A stretch of DNA of 49,682 nt. Origin: Treponema sp. UBA4377 (lineage in GTDB: Bacteria; Spirochaetota; Spirochaetia; Treponematales; Treponemataceae). Below, piece after piece: positions 44,078-49,682 of this stretch (position 1 is its first letter; every line of letters begins with the position of its first letter). Location of the stretch: the NCBI GenBank assembly GCA_002391235.1, contig DGRX01000009.1, forward strand, positions 1 to 49,682. The letters are read 5' to 3'. Under the pieces are notes generated by a model. The model saw nothing but the letters and a program-made list of their open reading frames with translations, was not told the origin of the DNA and did not search any database. The translations under genes and the position numbers were made by a program.

Positions 44078-44214
44078 AGAAAAAAAGAGCCTTGGTGTGG
44101 GGCCCCGTCAGCGAAGCGGCTTGGCCGCAGGCATTAAGCCGCAAGCGGAGGACGGGGGGAACCTAAGGCTCATTTTTTTCGTCGCTGGGACCCGCCAATT
44201 AAGCCCGCTTTTTT
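44048..44214. other. 167-nt nested inverted repeat, candidate structured RNA or miniature element
   Basis: Arms from outside in: A6GCGGGC (44049-44060) with GCCCGCT6 (44203-44214); GGCGGG with CCCGCC; GAAAAAAA-GAGCCTT with AAGGCTC-a-TTTTTTTC (about 15 bp with one bulge); CCCCGTC with GACGGGG; GCGGCTT with AAGCCGC around a 13-nt apical loop. Roughly 47 pairs. The right arm ends in a T-run, and the left arm would end a minus-strand transcript similarly. TAGAAT at 44041-44046 lies where a -10 box would start a transcript at the left arm. It does not match SRP, RNase P, tmRNA or 6S RNA motifs I know. Confidence 0.6.
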
Positions 44215-44227
44215 ATTTGTTATACAC

Positions 44228-44256
44228 TTGATTAAGTTTATTCAATTCATTATAAT
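44228..44256 (+). promoter_or_regulatory. rpsP operon promoter
   Basis: TTGATT (44228-44233), a 17-bp spacer, TATAAT (44251-44256). The expected start is near 44263. Just downstream ACACT-gtat-AGTGT (44265-44278) is a perfect small palindrome at the transcript's 5' end, either an operator or a protective hairpin. The leader to rpsP is about 75 nt. Confidence 0.8.
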
Positions 44257-44337
44257 TAACGCTCACACTGTATAGTGTATTATTGTCTAAATTAGAACTT
44301 GAGCCCGTTCGCTTCGAGTTCTACATGGAGGTTTAAG

Positions 44338-44598
44338 GTGGTCAAAATCAGACTTAAGAGATTTGGCGCGGCCAAAAGGCCCTGCTACCGCATCGTTGTA
44401 ATGGACGCGAGAAAACCCCGCGACGGCAAGACAATCGAAGAGATTGGAACTTACCAGCCCATCGAAGTTGCGGAAAAACAAATCGCTTTCAAAGAAGACC
44501 GCGCCAAGTATTGGCTTAGCGTCGGCGCTCAGCCTACTGACACAGTGGCTAAAATTTTCAACAAAAAAGGCCTGGCCCGCAACGGTCAGTCAAAGTAG
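44338..44598 (+). CDS. rpsP: 30S ribosomal protein S16
   Basis: 86 residues from a GTG at 44338 (VKIRLKRFGAAKRPCYRIVV after the initiator), with GGAGG 6 nt upstream; an upstream frame to 44299 would pass through the ribosome binding site. bS16 is a small-subunit assembly protein; PRDGKTIEEIGTYQP and YWLSVGAQPTDTV are typical. The leader contains a stem GAACTTGA (44295-44302) with TCGAGTTC (44314-44321) ending 5 nt before the GGAGG. First gene of rpsP-khpA-rimM-trmD-rplS. Confidence 0.97.
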   Translation: MVKIRLKRFGAAKRPCYRIVVMDARKPRDGKTIEEIGTYQPIEVAEKQIAFKEDRAKYWLSVGAQPTDTVAKIFNKKGLARNGQSK

Positions 44599-44607
44599 GA
44601 ATCGCAA

Positions 44608-44841
44608 ATGGAAAAAGACCTGATTGAATACATTGCTAAATCATTGGTCGATAATCCGGACGCGGTTTCTGTGAATGAGACTGAAGGCGAACGCGGCCCT
44701 GTTTTGGAGTTGAAGGTTGCCGACAGCGACATCGGAAAAGTAATCGGCAAGTATGGCCGCATTGCCAAAGCCTTGCGCACTGTTTTGGGCGCGACGGTTA
44801 ACAAAGACGGCAAGCGATACAGCCTTGAAATTCTGGACTGA
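44608..44841 (+). CDS. khpA: KH-domain RNA-binding protein KhpA
   Basis: 77 residues, one KH domain with the GxxG loop in IGKVIGKYGRIAKALRTVL near residues 43-61. KhpA (formerly YlqC) binds RNA, often as a heterodimer with KhpB, and affects cell elongation in some bacteria. Always beside rpsP and rimM, as here. 9 nt after rpsP. Confidence 0.95.
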   Translation: MEKDLIEYIAKSLVDNPDAVSVNETEGERGPVLELKVADSDIGKVIGKYGRIAKALRTVLGATVNKDGKRYSLEILD

Positions 44842-44849
44842 TAGCGCCG

Positions 44850-45422
44850 ATGGATTTGACTGTGGCTTTTGTTCGAGGCCCTCACGGACTTTCGGGCGAA
44901 TTTAAAGTTGAGAGCGCTTCCGGCCGTTATGAGCACATCGCTCAGTTAAAGGAAGTCGCTTTGAGGCTTAAGGGGCAGACAACGCTTTACAAAGTGGAGC
45001 GCGTCGAAGGTTCCCAAAACGCCTTTTACATGAAATTGGCGGGAGTTGATTCTCCGGAAGCGGCGAGAAAATTAAACGGCGCCGAGCTTCGCGTTCCCCG
45101 CGAGAAAGCCCTTCAACCTAAAGAGGGAGAGTGGCTTATTGAGGATCTAAAAAATTGCTCTCTAGTTTACTACGAGAACGGATTGGCAAATGAGATTGCG
45201 CCTGTAGTTATAGGTTCAATCACAGACGTATTGGAAGGCGGGGCGGGCGACCTGTTGGAGGTTGTTCTTTCCGAGAGTTGCGGCCTTCTTGAGGACAGCG
45301 TCAAAAAAACTTCTGGCGGAAAGCCGCGGACGGTTTTGATTCCGTTCAACGCTACGCACGTTGGAAAGGTTGACGTTGAAGCAAAGACGGTTCAACTGAT
45401 GCACCTCTGGATTCTGGAGTAA
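44850..45422 (+). CDS. rimM: 16S rRNA processing protein RimM
   Basis: 190 residues, binds ribosomal protein S19 during 30S maturation. N-terminal RimM barrel (VAFVRGPHGLSGEFKVES, DSPEAARKLNGAELRVPREKA) and C-terminal PRC-type domain (LEGGAGDLLEVVL, TVLIPFNATHVGKVDVEAK). Somewhat longer than the usual 170-180 because of a linker near residues 145-155. 8 nt after khpA; trmD starts 4 nt after its stop. Confidence 0.95.
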   Translation: MDLTVAFVRGPHGLSGEFKVESASGRYEHIAQLKEVALRLKGQTTLYKVERVEGSQNAFYMKLAGVDSPEAARKLNGAELRVPREKALQPKEGEWLIEDLKNCSLVYYENGLANEIAPVVIGSITDVLEGGAGDLLEVVLSESCGLLEDSVKKTSGGKPRTVLIPFNATHVGKVDVEAKTVQLMHLWILE

Positions 45423-45426
45423 GTCC

Positions 45427-46197
45427 ATGAAATTTACTGTGCTGACCTTATTTCCTGAGATTCCGCGCGCTTTTTTTGAAGCCTCAATCATGGCGAAAGC
45501 GGTTGAAAAGGAAATTATTGCCTACGATTTGGTGAATGTCAGGGATTTTGCCTTTGACAAACACAAAACTTGTGATGACAGTCCGTATGGCGGAGGAGCC
45601 GGACAGCTTATGTTGGCCGAGCCCCTTGGAAAAGCGCTGGACAGCGTTAAGGCTTACAAAAAGGACCGCCGCGTGATTTACGTGACGCCTAGCGGAAAGC
45701 CCTTTACGCAAAAGAAGGCGCAAGAATTGAGCCGGGAAAAAGAGCTTGTGATAATTTGCGGCCGATACGAAGGCATCGACCAGCGGATTATCGATGAATA
45801 TGTTGACGACGAAATCAGCGTCGGAGACTATGTCATGTCTAGCGGCGAAGTCGCGGCGTTGGTCGTAATCGATACTGTGTATCGCTTGATTGACGGCGTT
45901 ATCTCTTCGGAATCGCTTGACGAAGAAAGCTACACCGACTCGCTTTTGGAGTACCCGCAATACACCAGGCCGCCTGTGTATAAGGGAATGGAAGTTCCGC
46001 CTGTTTTGACAAGCGGAAACCACGAAAAGATCCGAAAGTGGCGTCTGCAAAAGCGCCTTGAAAAAACCTTTATGAATCGGCCCGATTTGATCGCCGAGGC
46101 AAGAAGGAACGGCAGTCTTACTGCAGAAGCAGAAAAGATGATTGAGGAGATTACGGGTTTTGCTTACAAAAAGCATAATCCTAAACGGAGAAAATGA
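45427..46197 (+). CDS. trmD: tRNA (guanine-N1)-methyltransferase TrmD
   Basis: 256 residues. SPOUT methyltransferase that makes m1G37 in tRNAs and keeps the reading frame. Knot motifs: VIYVTPSGKPFTQKKAQEL, IICGRYEGIDQRI, DDEISVGDYVMSSGEVAAL, and the C-terminal RKWRLQKRLEKT that positions the tRNA. DDSPYGGGAGQ near residue 49 is the loop carrying the SAM contact. Its stop overlaps the rplS ATG. Confidence 0.97.
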   Translation: MKFTVLTLFPEIPRAFFEASIMAKAVEKEIIAYDLVNVRDFAFDKHKTCDDSPYGGGAGQLMLAEPLGKALDSVKAYKKDRRVIYVTPSGKPFTQKKAQELSREKELVIICGRYEGIDQRIIDEYVDDEISVGDYVMSSGEVAALVVIDTVYRLIDGVISSESLDEESYTDSLLEYPQYTRPPVYKGMEVPPVLTSGNHEKIRKWRLQKRLEKTFMNRPDLIAEARRNGSLTAEAEKMIEEITGFAYKKHNPKRRK

Positions 46198-46670
46198 TGG
46201 ACTTAATTAAGACTATTGAAGAAGGCCAGAAGCGCGCCGGCGCCCAGGCTTTTAACGTTGGAGACACCGTAAAGGTTTACTTCAAGATTATCGAAGGAAA
46301 GACAGAGCGCATTCAGGTTTTTGAAGGCCTTGTTCTTTGCATGAAGAATGCCGGCGCCCGCCGCACATTCACTGTTAGAAAGACTTCTTTTGGCGTTGGC
46401 GTAGAGCGCGTGTTCCCGATCAACTCGCCCCGCATCGTCAAGGTAGAAGTAGTGCGCCCCGGCAAAGTTCGCCGCGCCAAGCTTTACTACATCCGCGAGA
46501 AGATTGGAAAGAAAGCCAAGGTTAAGCAGCTTGTTGGCGGAGCGGTTGCCGCCGCCGTTGCCGCCCGCAACGCCCGCGCTGACGCCGCCGCCGCCCAAAA
46601 GGAAGCGGAGATCAAGGCCGAGCAGAAGGCTGAGCACGCCGCCGAAGCCGCCGCCGCCGAGAAGAAATAA
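46194..46670 (+). CDS. rplS: 50S ribosomal protein L19 with alanine-rich tail
   Basis: 158 residues. The first about 115 are a normal bL19 (FNVGDTVKVYFKI, RIQVFEGLVLCMKNAG, FTVRKTSFGVGVERVFP, RRAKLYYIREKIGKKAKVK), located at the subunit interface. The remaining about 43 residues are an Ala/Glu/Lys-rich helical extension (VAAAVAARNARADAAAAQKE and on to AEAAAAEKK) not in the standard protein. ATG overlaps the trmD stop by 4 nt; a second ATG directly follows. Confidence 0.96.
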   Translation: MMDLIKTIEEGQKRAGAQAFNVGDTVKVYFKIIEGKTERIQVFEGLVLCMKNAGARRTFTVRKTSFGVGVERVFPINSPRIVKVEVVRPGKVRRAKLYYIREKIGKKAKVKQLVGGAVAAAVAARNARADAAAAQKEAEIKAEQKAEHAAEAAAAEKK

Positions 46671-46710
46671 TCTGATGGCACGCCCCCGCGTACTTTTACG
46701 CAGGGTCATT

Positions 46711-46738
46711 GAGGCGCGATAATTTTTATTCGCGCCTC
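46711..46738 (+). terminator. Hairpin after rplS, weak terminator
   Basis: GAGGCGCGA (46711-46719) pairs perfectly with TCGCGCCTC (46730-46738) around a T-rich loop. No T-run follows on the plus strand, so it may attenuate or protect the upstream mRNA instead of ending it fully. A second small hairpin GCGTA-cttt-TACGC precedes it at 46688-46701. Confidence 0.45.
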
Positions 46739-46746
46739 AAAAAGGC

Positions 46747-46782
46747 CGAGTCAAGGCCTTGAGCGTAGCGTGCCTTGACCGG
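46747..46782. repeat. 35-bp palindromic repeat, copy 1
   Basis: An imperfect palindrome whose arms are CCG-a-GTCAAGGC and GCCTTGAC-CGG. Its first 35 bp match the reverse complement of 49636-49670 with a single mismatch in the loop. It ends 4 nt before the ATG of the fliK-like gene. Confidence 0.85.
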
Positions 46783-46786
46783 ACTT

Positions 46787-47953
46787 ATGGAAGTTGTAGG
46801 AATCAAATCACAAGGCGCCCTTTCTGGAGTTCAACAGAACTTGCGGGAGGGCGACTTTGTTTTTGCGCGGGTGTTGAAAAATTTGGGCGGCGGAAATTAC
46901 TTGCTTTCTTTTGCGGGCGGAAGGTTCGCCGCCAAGTCCGCCCAAAATCTTGCCGCCGGCCAAAGCTTTAGGGCCCAAATCTCGTTGGCCGGCGGAAGCG
47001 TGGCCCTAAAAATAGTTCCAAGTGCCGCTGGGCAAGGCGGCGAAAATCTTGTAAAAGCTTTTTCTGTTTTAAGCCCGGAAGCGGGTGAATTTTTGGCGGC
47101 GTTGGGTTTGAGCGCCGACAGCGTGAGCGCCAGAATCTTGCAGTCAATGACGCAAAGCGGCTTTAAGATTGACGCCCGCTTTATGCAAAAAATTCGCCGC
47201 GCCGCCCAAAAGTTTAAGGGCCGCGAAGCCGAAGCCGCCGAAGCCGCGCTGGCTTTGGAAGAAAAGGGCGTTGACTGCGACAGCGCCGCCTTGGATCAAA
47301 TTATGGACGCGCTTGGCGGAAGGGAAGGCTCGGAAGCCGGTTCCCGGCAGGACGGGCAAAACGCGCAAGGCCAAGAAGGCTCGGCCGGCGATGAAGCTGG
47401 CGGCCAAGGCGCGGATTACGAGCGAATCTTTGGCGAAGTAAAGCGCTTTTTTGACGTTTTTTCCGCCGCGAAAATCGATGGCGGCGGCGGATTTTCGGCC
47501 TCCTCTTTTTCGGAAGAAAAGGCTGGCGCCTTGGCCTTGTTCAACCATTTGCGGGGCGGAAACAGTTCCGTCCAAGAAGCGCGAAAGGGCTGGCTTTTGT
47601 TCCCCTTTGAATACCAAATCAATTCCCAGAAAAATAATCCCCTAAAAGACGGAAACGGAGTCTTGCGCCTTTATTTGGACTACGAAAATTCCGCCGTTGA
47701 AAAAATGGTGATAAACTTTAAAAACATTTGCGCAAATTTGTATTTTGCGCTATATTTTAAGGATAAAAAAGTACGCAAGCTTATCATCTCCAGCGAAGGC
47801 AAAAAGTCGCTGGAAGATATAGGTCAAGAGAATCTAAAGACATTGGCGAAATCTTTGGGGCTGGCCTCAAGGATTGAAATCGCGGACTTTGACAACTTTT
47901 CGACATTTGGCGCGGAAGACTTGCCGATTTTTGGCGTAGAGGGCTTTGCATGA
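46787..47953 (+). CDS. FliK-like (flagellar hook-length control type) protein
   Basis: 388 residues from the ATG at 46787; a TTG four codons upstream lies inside the palindrome. There is an N-terminal beta-rich segment (about 15-75), a long Ala/Gly/Glu-rich helical middle (90-215, with low-complexity GGREGSEAGS), and a C-terminal domain near 280-350 (GVLRLYLDYENSAVEKM, LYFALYFKDKKVRKLI, SLEDIGQENLKTLAKSLG) resembling the FliK C-terminal Flg_hook domain. Position fits YlqG of Bacillus: after rplS and before a FlhB-like protein. Similarity is modest, so function in hook-length control or export is inference. No Shine-Dalgarno sequence is visible between the hairpin and the ATG. Confidence 0.65.
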   Translation: MEVVGIKSQGALSGVQQNLREGDFVFARVLKNLGGGNYLLSFAGGRFAAKSAQNLAAGQSFRAQISLAGGSVALKIVPSAAGQGGENLVKAFSVLSPEAGEFLAALGLSADSVSARILQSMTQSGFKIDARFMQKIRRAAQKFKGREAEAAEAALALEEKGVDCDSAALDQIMDALGGREGSEAGSRQDGQNAQGQEGSAGDEAGGQGADYERIFGEVKRFFDVFSAAKIDGGGGFSASSFSEEKAGALALFNHLRGGNSSVQEARKGWLLFPFEYQINSQKNNPLKDGNGVLRLYLDYENSAVEKMVINFKNICANLYFALYFKDKKVRKLIISSEGKKSLEDIGQENLKTLAKSLGLASRIEIADFDNFSTFGAEDLPIFGVEGFA

Positions 47954-48201
47954 AAAACGAAAAAAGAGCCGTCGCGTTAAAGTATCCCCAAGGAGCGAGC
48001 GCCCCCTTGATAGCCGCAAGCGCTAAAGGCTATTTGGCTGAAAAAATGTTGGAAATTGCGGAACGGGAAAAAATCCCTTTGGTCAAGAACGGCGAACTGG
48101 CCGACTTTTTGACCGTTCAGGAGATTGGCTCAATCGTTCCCCCGGAAACCTGGGAAGCCGTCGCGAAAATTTTCGCCTTTGTCGCGGATTTAAAAAAGTG
48201 A
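47950..48201 (+). CDS. FlhB C-terminal-like protein (FhlB/YlqH type)
   Basis: 83 residues, overlapping the fliK-like stop by 4 nt. It matches the soluble C-terminal domain of the flagellar export switch FlhB: VALKYPQGASAPLIAASAKG, LAEKMLEIAEREKIPLVKN, ELADFLTVQEIGSIVPPETWEAVAKIFAFV. FlhB has NPTH where this has YPQG, so it lacks the autocleavage site. Such stand-alone copies sit beside FliK-like genes in several bacteria and may bind the export machinery. Confidence 0.85.
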   Translation: MKNEKRAVALKYPQGASAPLIAASAKGYLAEKMLEIAEREKIPLVKNGELADFLTVQEIGSIVPPETWEAVAKIFAFVADLKK

Positions 48202-48220
48202 GAATGAGAGAGGCCAAAAA

Positions 48221-48514
48221 ATGGGAATGATGAAAAAGTTCAGCGCCGCGGACGCGAAGTTGAACATGGTTTTTTCCGCTCCGGTTTTTTTTGACGACGG
48301 AAAGAATATGTTCCTGGCAGAAGGAAAGACTATCAAGCCTTATCACATGGCGGCCATCAAAAGATGGAACCTAAAGTACTTGCTTACAAGCGGACACACG
48401 GTGGCTTTGGAGGAAGGCTCCAACATCGCCAGAATGGCCGGCTTTGACAAGAAAAACAGCGGCAATTCCGACGCTCAAGACGTGGAAGAGCTTGAAGAAT
48501 TGGAAGAAATCTAG
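48221..48514 (+). CDS. Small conserved protein resembling HD-GYP N-terminal segment
   Basis: 97 residues, GAGAGAGG 7 nt before the ATG. Residues 15-65 (VFSAPVFFDDGKNMFLAEG, IKPYHMAAIKRWNLKYLLTSG) have the pattern of the short domain that precedes HD-GYP phosphodiesterase domains (pv...dG..ll.eG..It..h...L...gi..l...G). No HD-GYP domain follows; the C-terminus is a Glu-rich tail (DVEELEELEEI). It probably binds a partner protein; function unknown. Confidence 0.65.
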   Translation: MGMMKKFSAADAKLNMVFSAPVFFDDGKNMFLAEGKTIKPYHMAAIKRWNLKYLLTSGHTVALEEGSNIARMAGFDKKNSGNSDAQDVEELEELEEI

Positions 48515-48519
48515 CCTGG

Positions 48520-48891
48520 ATGAGAAATTCTTCCAACACAAAAGTCTTGGGAAAGGCGGGGGAGGATGCCGCCGCGGCTTTTTACGCGCAAAAGGGCTTT
48601 TCTGTCGTAGAGCGCAACTTTAGGACTCGTTTTGGCGAAATAGACATAATCCTTGAAAAAGGCGACACGCTGGTTTTTGCCGAAGTCAAGGCCCTGCCAA
48701 ACGGCGACGCGGACCTTTTGGCCGCCGAGCTGGGGCCAAGAAAAAGGCGCAAGATAGTAGAAACCGCTAAATATTTTTTGAAAAATCATCGACAATATAG
48801 TAACAAGATTATCAGGTTTGACGCTGTGGCAGTGGGGCTTCCTGGCTTTGAGAGCGTCCATCTGATAGAAAATGCATTTTCAGAAAATTGA
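48520..48891 (+). CDS. yraN: YraN family (UPF0102) nuclease-fold protein
   Basis: 123 residues. UPF0102 signature: LGKAGEDAAAAFYAQKGFSVVERNFRTRFGEIDII split as G..gE..A...l...G..ii..N.R...GEiDlI, then TLVFAEVKAL (EVK of a PD-(D/E)XK fold) and ADLLAAELGPRKRRKIVETA. Function not established, possibly a Holliday-junction-related nuclease fold. 5 nt after the preceding gene; no strong ribosome binding site. Neighbourhood matches other treponemes and Bacillus. Confidence 0.9.
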   Translation: MRNSSNTKVLGKAGEDAAAAFYAQKGFSVVERNFRTRFGEIDIILEKGDTLVFAEVKALPNGDADLLAAELGPRKRRKIVETAKYFLKNHRQYSNKIIRFDAVAVGLPGFESVHLIENAFSEN

Positions 48892-48955
48892 ACGATTGGC
48901 GGCCTTTTGCCGCTTGCCTTAACTATTTTGGGTGTCGGGAGGAAGATCCTAAGAA

Positions 48956-49168
48956 ATGAGCGCTGCGTTAGATTTTGCCGCTTATGATGTTGCAGAGGCG
49001 GAATTTGAATATGAAGATTTGCCTCCAAGACTATTGGCTTTGAGAGAAAAAATCCGCGACTCTTCGTACTTGGATAATGCGATTAACAGAATAGCGTCTG
49101 TAATTAGCCGCAATATGGTTGACAATCCTGACGAATTGCATTTAAATGCAAAGGAAGGATTGAATTAA
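48956..49168 (+). CDS. Small conserved hypothetical, FlgM-like C-terminus
   Basis: 70 residues, GGGAGGAAG 10 nt before the ATG. N-terminal half acidic and aromatic; C-terminal half LLALREKIRDSSYLDNAI and IASVISRNMVDNP. The pattern L...I..SsY.dnAI.rIAs.I..n.v recalls the sigma-28-binding C-terminus of the anti-sigma factor FlgM (L...I..G.Y.vd...iA...l). That match is short and uncertain. The flagellar-type genes 1-2 kb upstream make it worth testing. Translationally close (2 nt) to the next gene. Confidence 0.6.
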   Translation: MSAALDFAAYDVAEAEFEYEDLPPRLLALREKIRDSSYLDNAINRIASVISRNMVDNPDELHLNAKEGLN

Positions 49169-49170
49169 CA

Positions 49171-49632
49171 ATGGGAAGAAGAGACAGAAACAACCGAAGA
49201 AACAATAGGCAAAAAAGTTCATGGTCCAACAACAGGCCGGAAAGCAGGCAGCAGCCCAGGAGCCATTTTAATCCTGAGACCCCCGCCGACATTGCCGCGC
49301 GTGAAAGCGCGATCCGAGAGTTTAAGGCCCGCGAGACGATTTGCCCCGCTTGCGGAAAACCGATTGAGGATTTGTCCAGCGCGATTGCCGACAAGGCGAC
49401 AGGCCTGCCGATGCATTTTGACTGCGTTTTGGAAAAGCTTAACGCGGCGGAATCTTTGGCTTCAAACCAAAACATCGCTTACATTGGCCAGGGCCGCTTT
49501 GCGGTCATCACAAGAGAAAACCCTTCGGACGCAAAGCATTTTAAGATTGAAAAAATAATCGAGTGGGAAGACCGCAACAATCCAGGCGCTTGGCGCGGCG
49601 AAATGGCGGAGCTTTTCTCTAAAGTAAAATAG
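49171..49632 (+). CDS. Conserved hypothetical with one CxxC zinc-type motif
   Basis: 153 residues, AAGGAAGGA before the ATG. A basic, Asn/Arg-rich N-terminus (GRRDRNNRRNNRQKSSWSNN) suitable for nucleic-acid binding; a motif ICPACGKPIEDLSSAI near residues 51-66 with a later HFDC (about 88-91) completing a possible Zn site; a C-terminal beta stretch (YIGQGRFAVITRE, KIEKIIEWEDRNNPGAWRGE). I recall similar proteins in other Treponema but know no function. Ends at the hairpin terminator. Confidence 0.7.
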   Translation: MGRRDRNNRRNNRQKSSWSNNRPESRQQPRSHFNPETPADIAARESAIREFKARETICPACGKPIEDLSSAIADKATGLPMHFDCVLEKLNAAESLASNQNIAYIGQGRFAVITRENPSDAKHFKIEKIIEWEDRNNPGAWRGEMAELFSKVK

Positions 49633-49674
49633 GAACGGTCAAGGCACGCTTCGCTCAAGGCCTTGACTCGTTCC
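49632..49674 (+). terminator. Hairpin terminator containing 35-bp repeat, copy 2
   Basis: GGAACG-GTCAAGGC pairs with GCCTTGAC-t-CGTTCC: a 14-bp stem with one bulged T, starting right at the stop codon and followed by four T. Its core (49636-49670) is the inverse of the repeat at 46747-46781 with one mismatch. Confidence 0.75.
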
Positions 49675-49682
49675 TTTTGCGG

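Noticed and set aside
43848..44144. 98-residue minus-strand open frame across the repeat region
   Set aside because: It runs through the terminator, the tandem repeat and the hairpin arm; its internal Phe/Tyr-rich similarity is explained by the DNA repeat, and no ribosome binding site or known family is present.
44090..44170. Signal recognition particle RNA, RNase P RNA or tmRNA
   Set aside because: The GGGG...CCCC stems suggested a housekeeping RNA, but none of the conserved motifs (SRP GGAAG/AGCA loop, RNase P GAGGAAAGTCC, tmRNA ends) is present.
45484..46176. 230-residue frame antisense to trmD
   Set aside because: Lies opposite a fully conserved gene; composition is that of reverse-translated TrmD codons.

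Overview
The window looks like the chromosome of a spirochaete of the genus Treponema, probably a host-associated (gut or rumen type) species with a fairly GC-rich genome. The basis is gene content and order. There is a cheA - cheW/cheR-like fusion - cheX - cheY operon of treponemal type. There is also an rpsP-khpA-rimM-trmD-rplS cluster running into fliK-like, fhlB-like and yraN genes. Other pointers are many lipoproteins, a BspA-like leucine-rich repeat protein, 7TM-receptor/cyclase-like proteins and FGE-sulfatase-type secreted proteins. No rRNA, tRNA, CRISPR array, transposase or phage gene was recognised. The species call is inference.

Layout. 1-3339 (minus): a four-gene operon of envelope proteins (partial lipoprotein, LRR protein, two membrane proteins). 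3428-8249 (plus): a Pr6Pr/FAR-17a-like membrane protein, then gpmI (glycolysis) and mnmG (tRNA wobble-uridine modification). 8385-21671 (minus): adenosine deaminase, oligoendopeptidase F, two tandem membrane receptors with degenerate class III cyclase domains, and AddA/AddB-like recombination nuclease-helicase subunits. 21754-25106 (plus): a sensor with an intact-looking EAL domain, and a Gfo/Idh/MocA oxidoreductase. 25090-29543 (minus): a pyrimidine operon of pyrF, a fused pyrK-pyrD, and an FMN-domain fumarate-reductase-like flavoprotein. 29656-37216 (plus): a Sel1-repeat protein and a clostripain-like lipoprotein, then lysA, an EamA transporter and a catalytic/non-catalytic pair of M16 peptidase lipoproteins. 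37274-42124 (plus): the chemotaxis operon. 42217-42870 (minus): a chloramphenicol acetyltransferase-like protein. 43047-43853 (plus): an FGE-sulfatase-like secreted protein. 43870-44260: an intergenic region with a terminator, a degenerate tandem repeat and a 167-nt nested inverted repeat. 44338-49632 (plus): the ribosome/tRNA-modification cluster, small flagellar-type proteins, YraN and two conserved hypotheticals.

Two cross-cutting signals stand out. (1) Sigma-70-type promoters are unusually readable, mostly with 17-bp spacers. For seven transcription units the predicted start site falls 0-5 nt before the start codon, with no Shine-Dalgarno sequence: the genes starting at 3339, 3428, 11281, 15245, 21671, 29543 and 37274. 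Other units (gpmI, lysA, rpsP, the FGE gene, the acetyltransferase, the Sel1 gene) have a clear Shine-Dalgarno sequence. This suggests leaderless translation of a defined subset of genes. (2) Several intergenic regions carry non-coding repeat or hairpin modules: a 19-bp repeat upstream of two promoters, a 35-bp palindrome present twice in opposite orientation, and the 167-nt inverted repeat before rpsP.

Functionally, the chemotaxis operon, the small flagellar-type genes, the EAL protein and the cyclase-like receptors concern motility and signalling. The pyrimidine, lysine, glycolysis and adenosine genes are housekeeping metabolism. The minus- and plus-strand operons at the left edge and middle build envelope proteins and secreted peptidases. 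All assignments come from reading the sequence; no database search was run.
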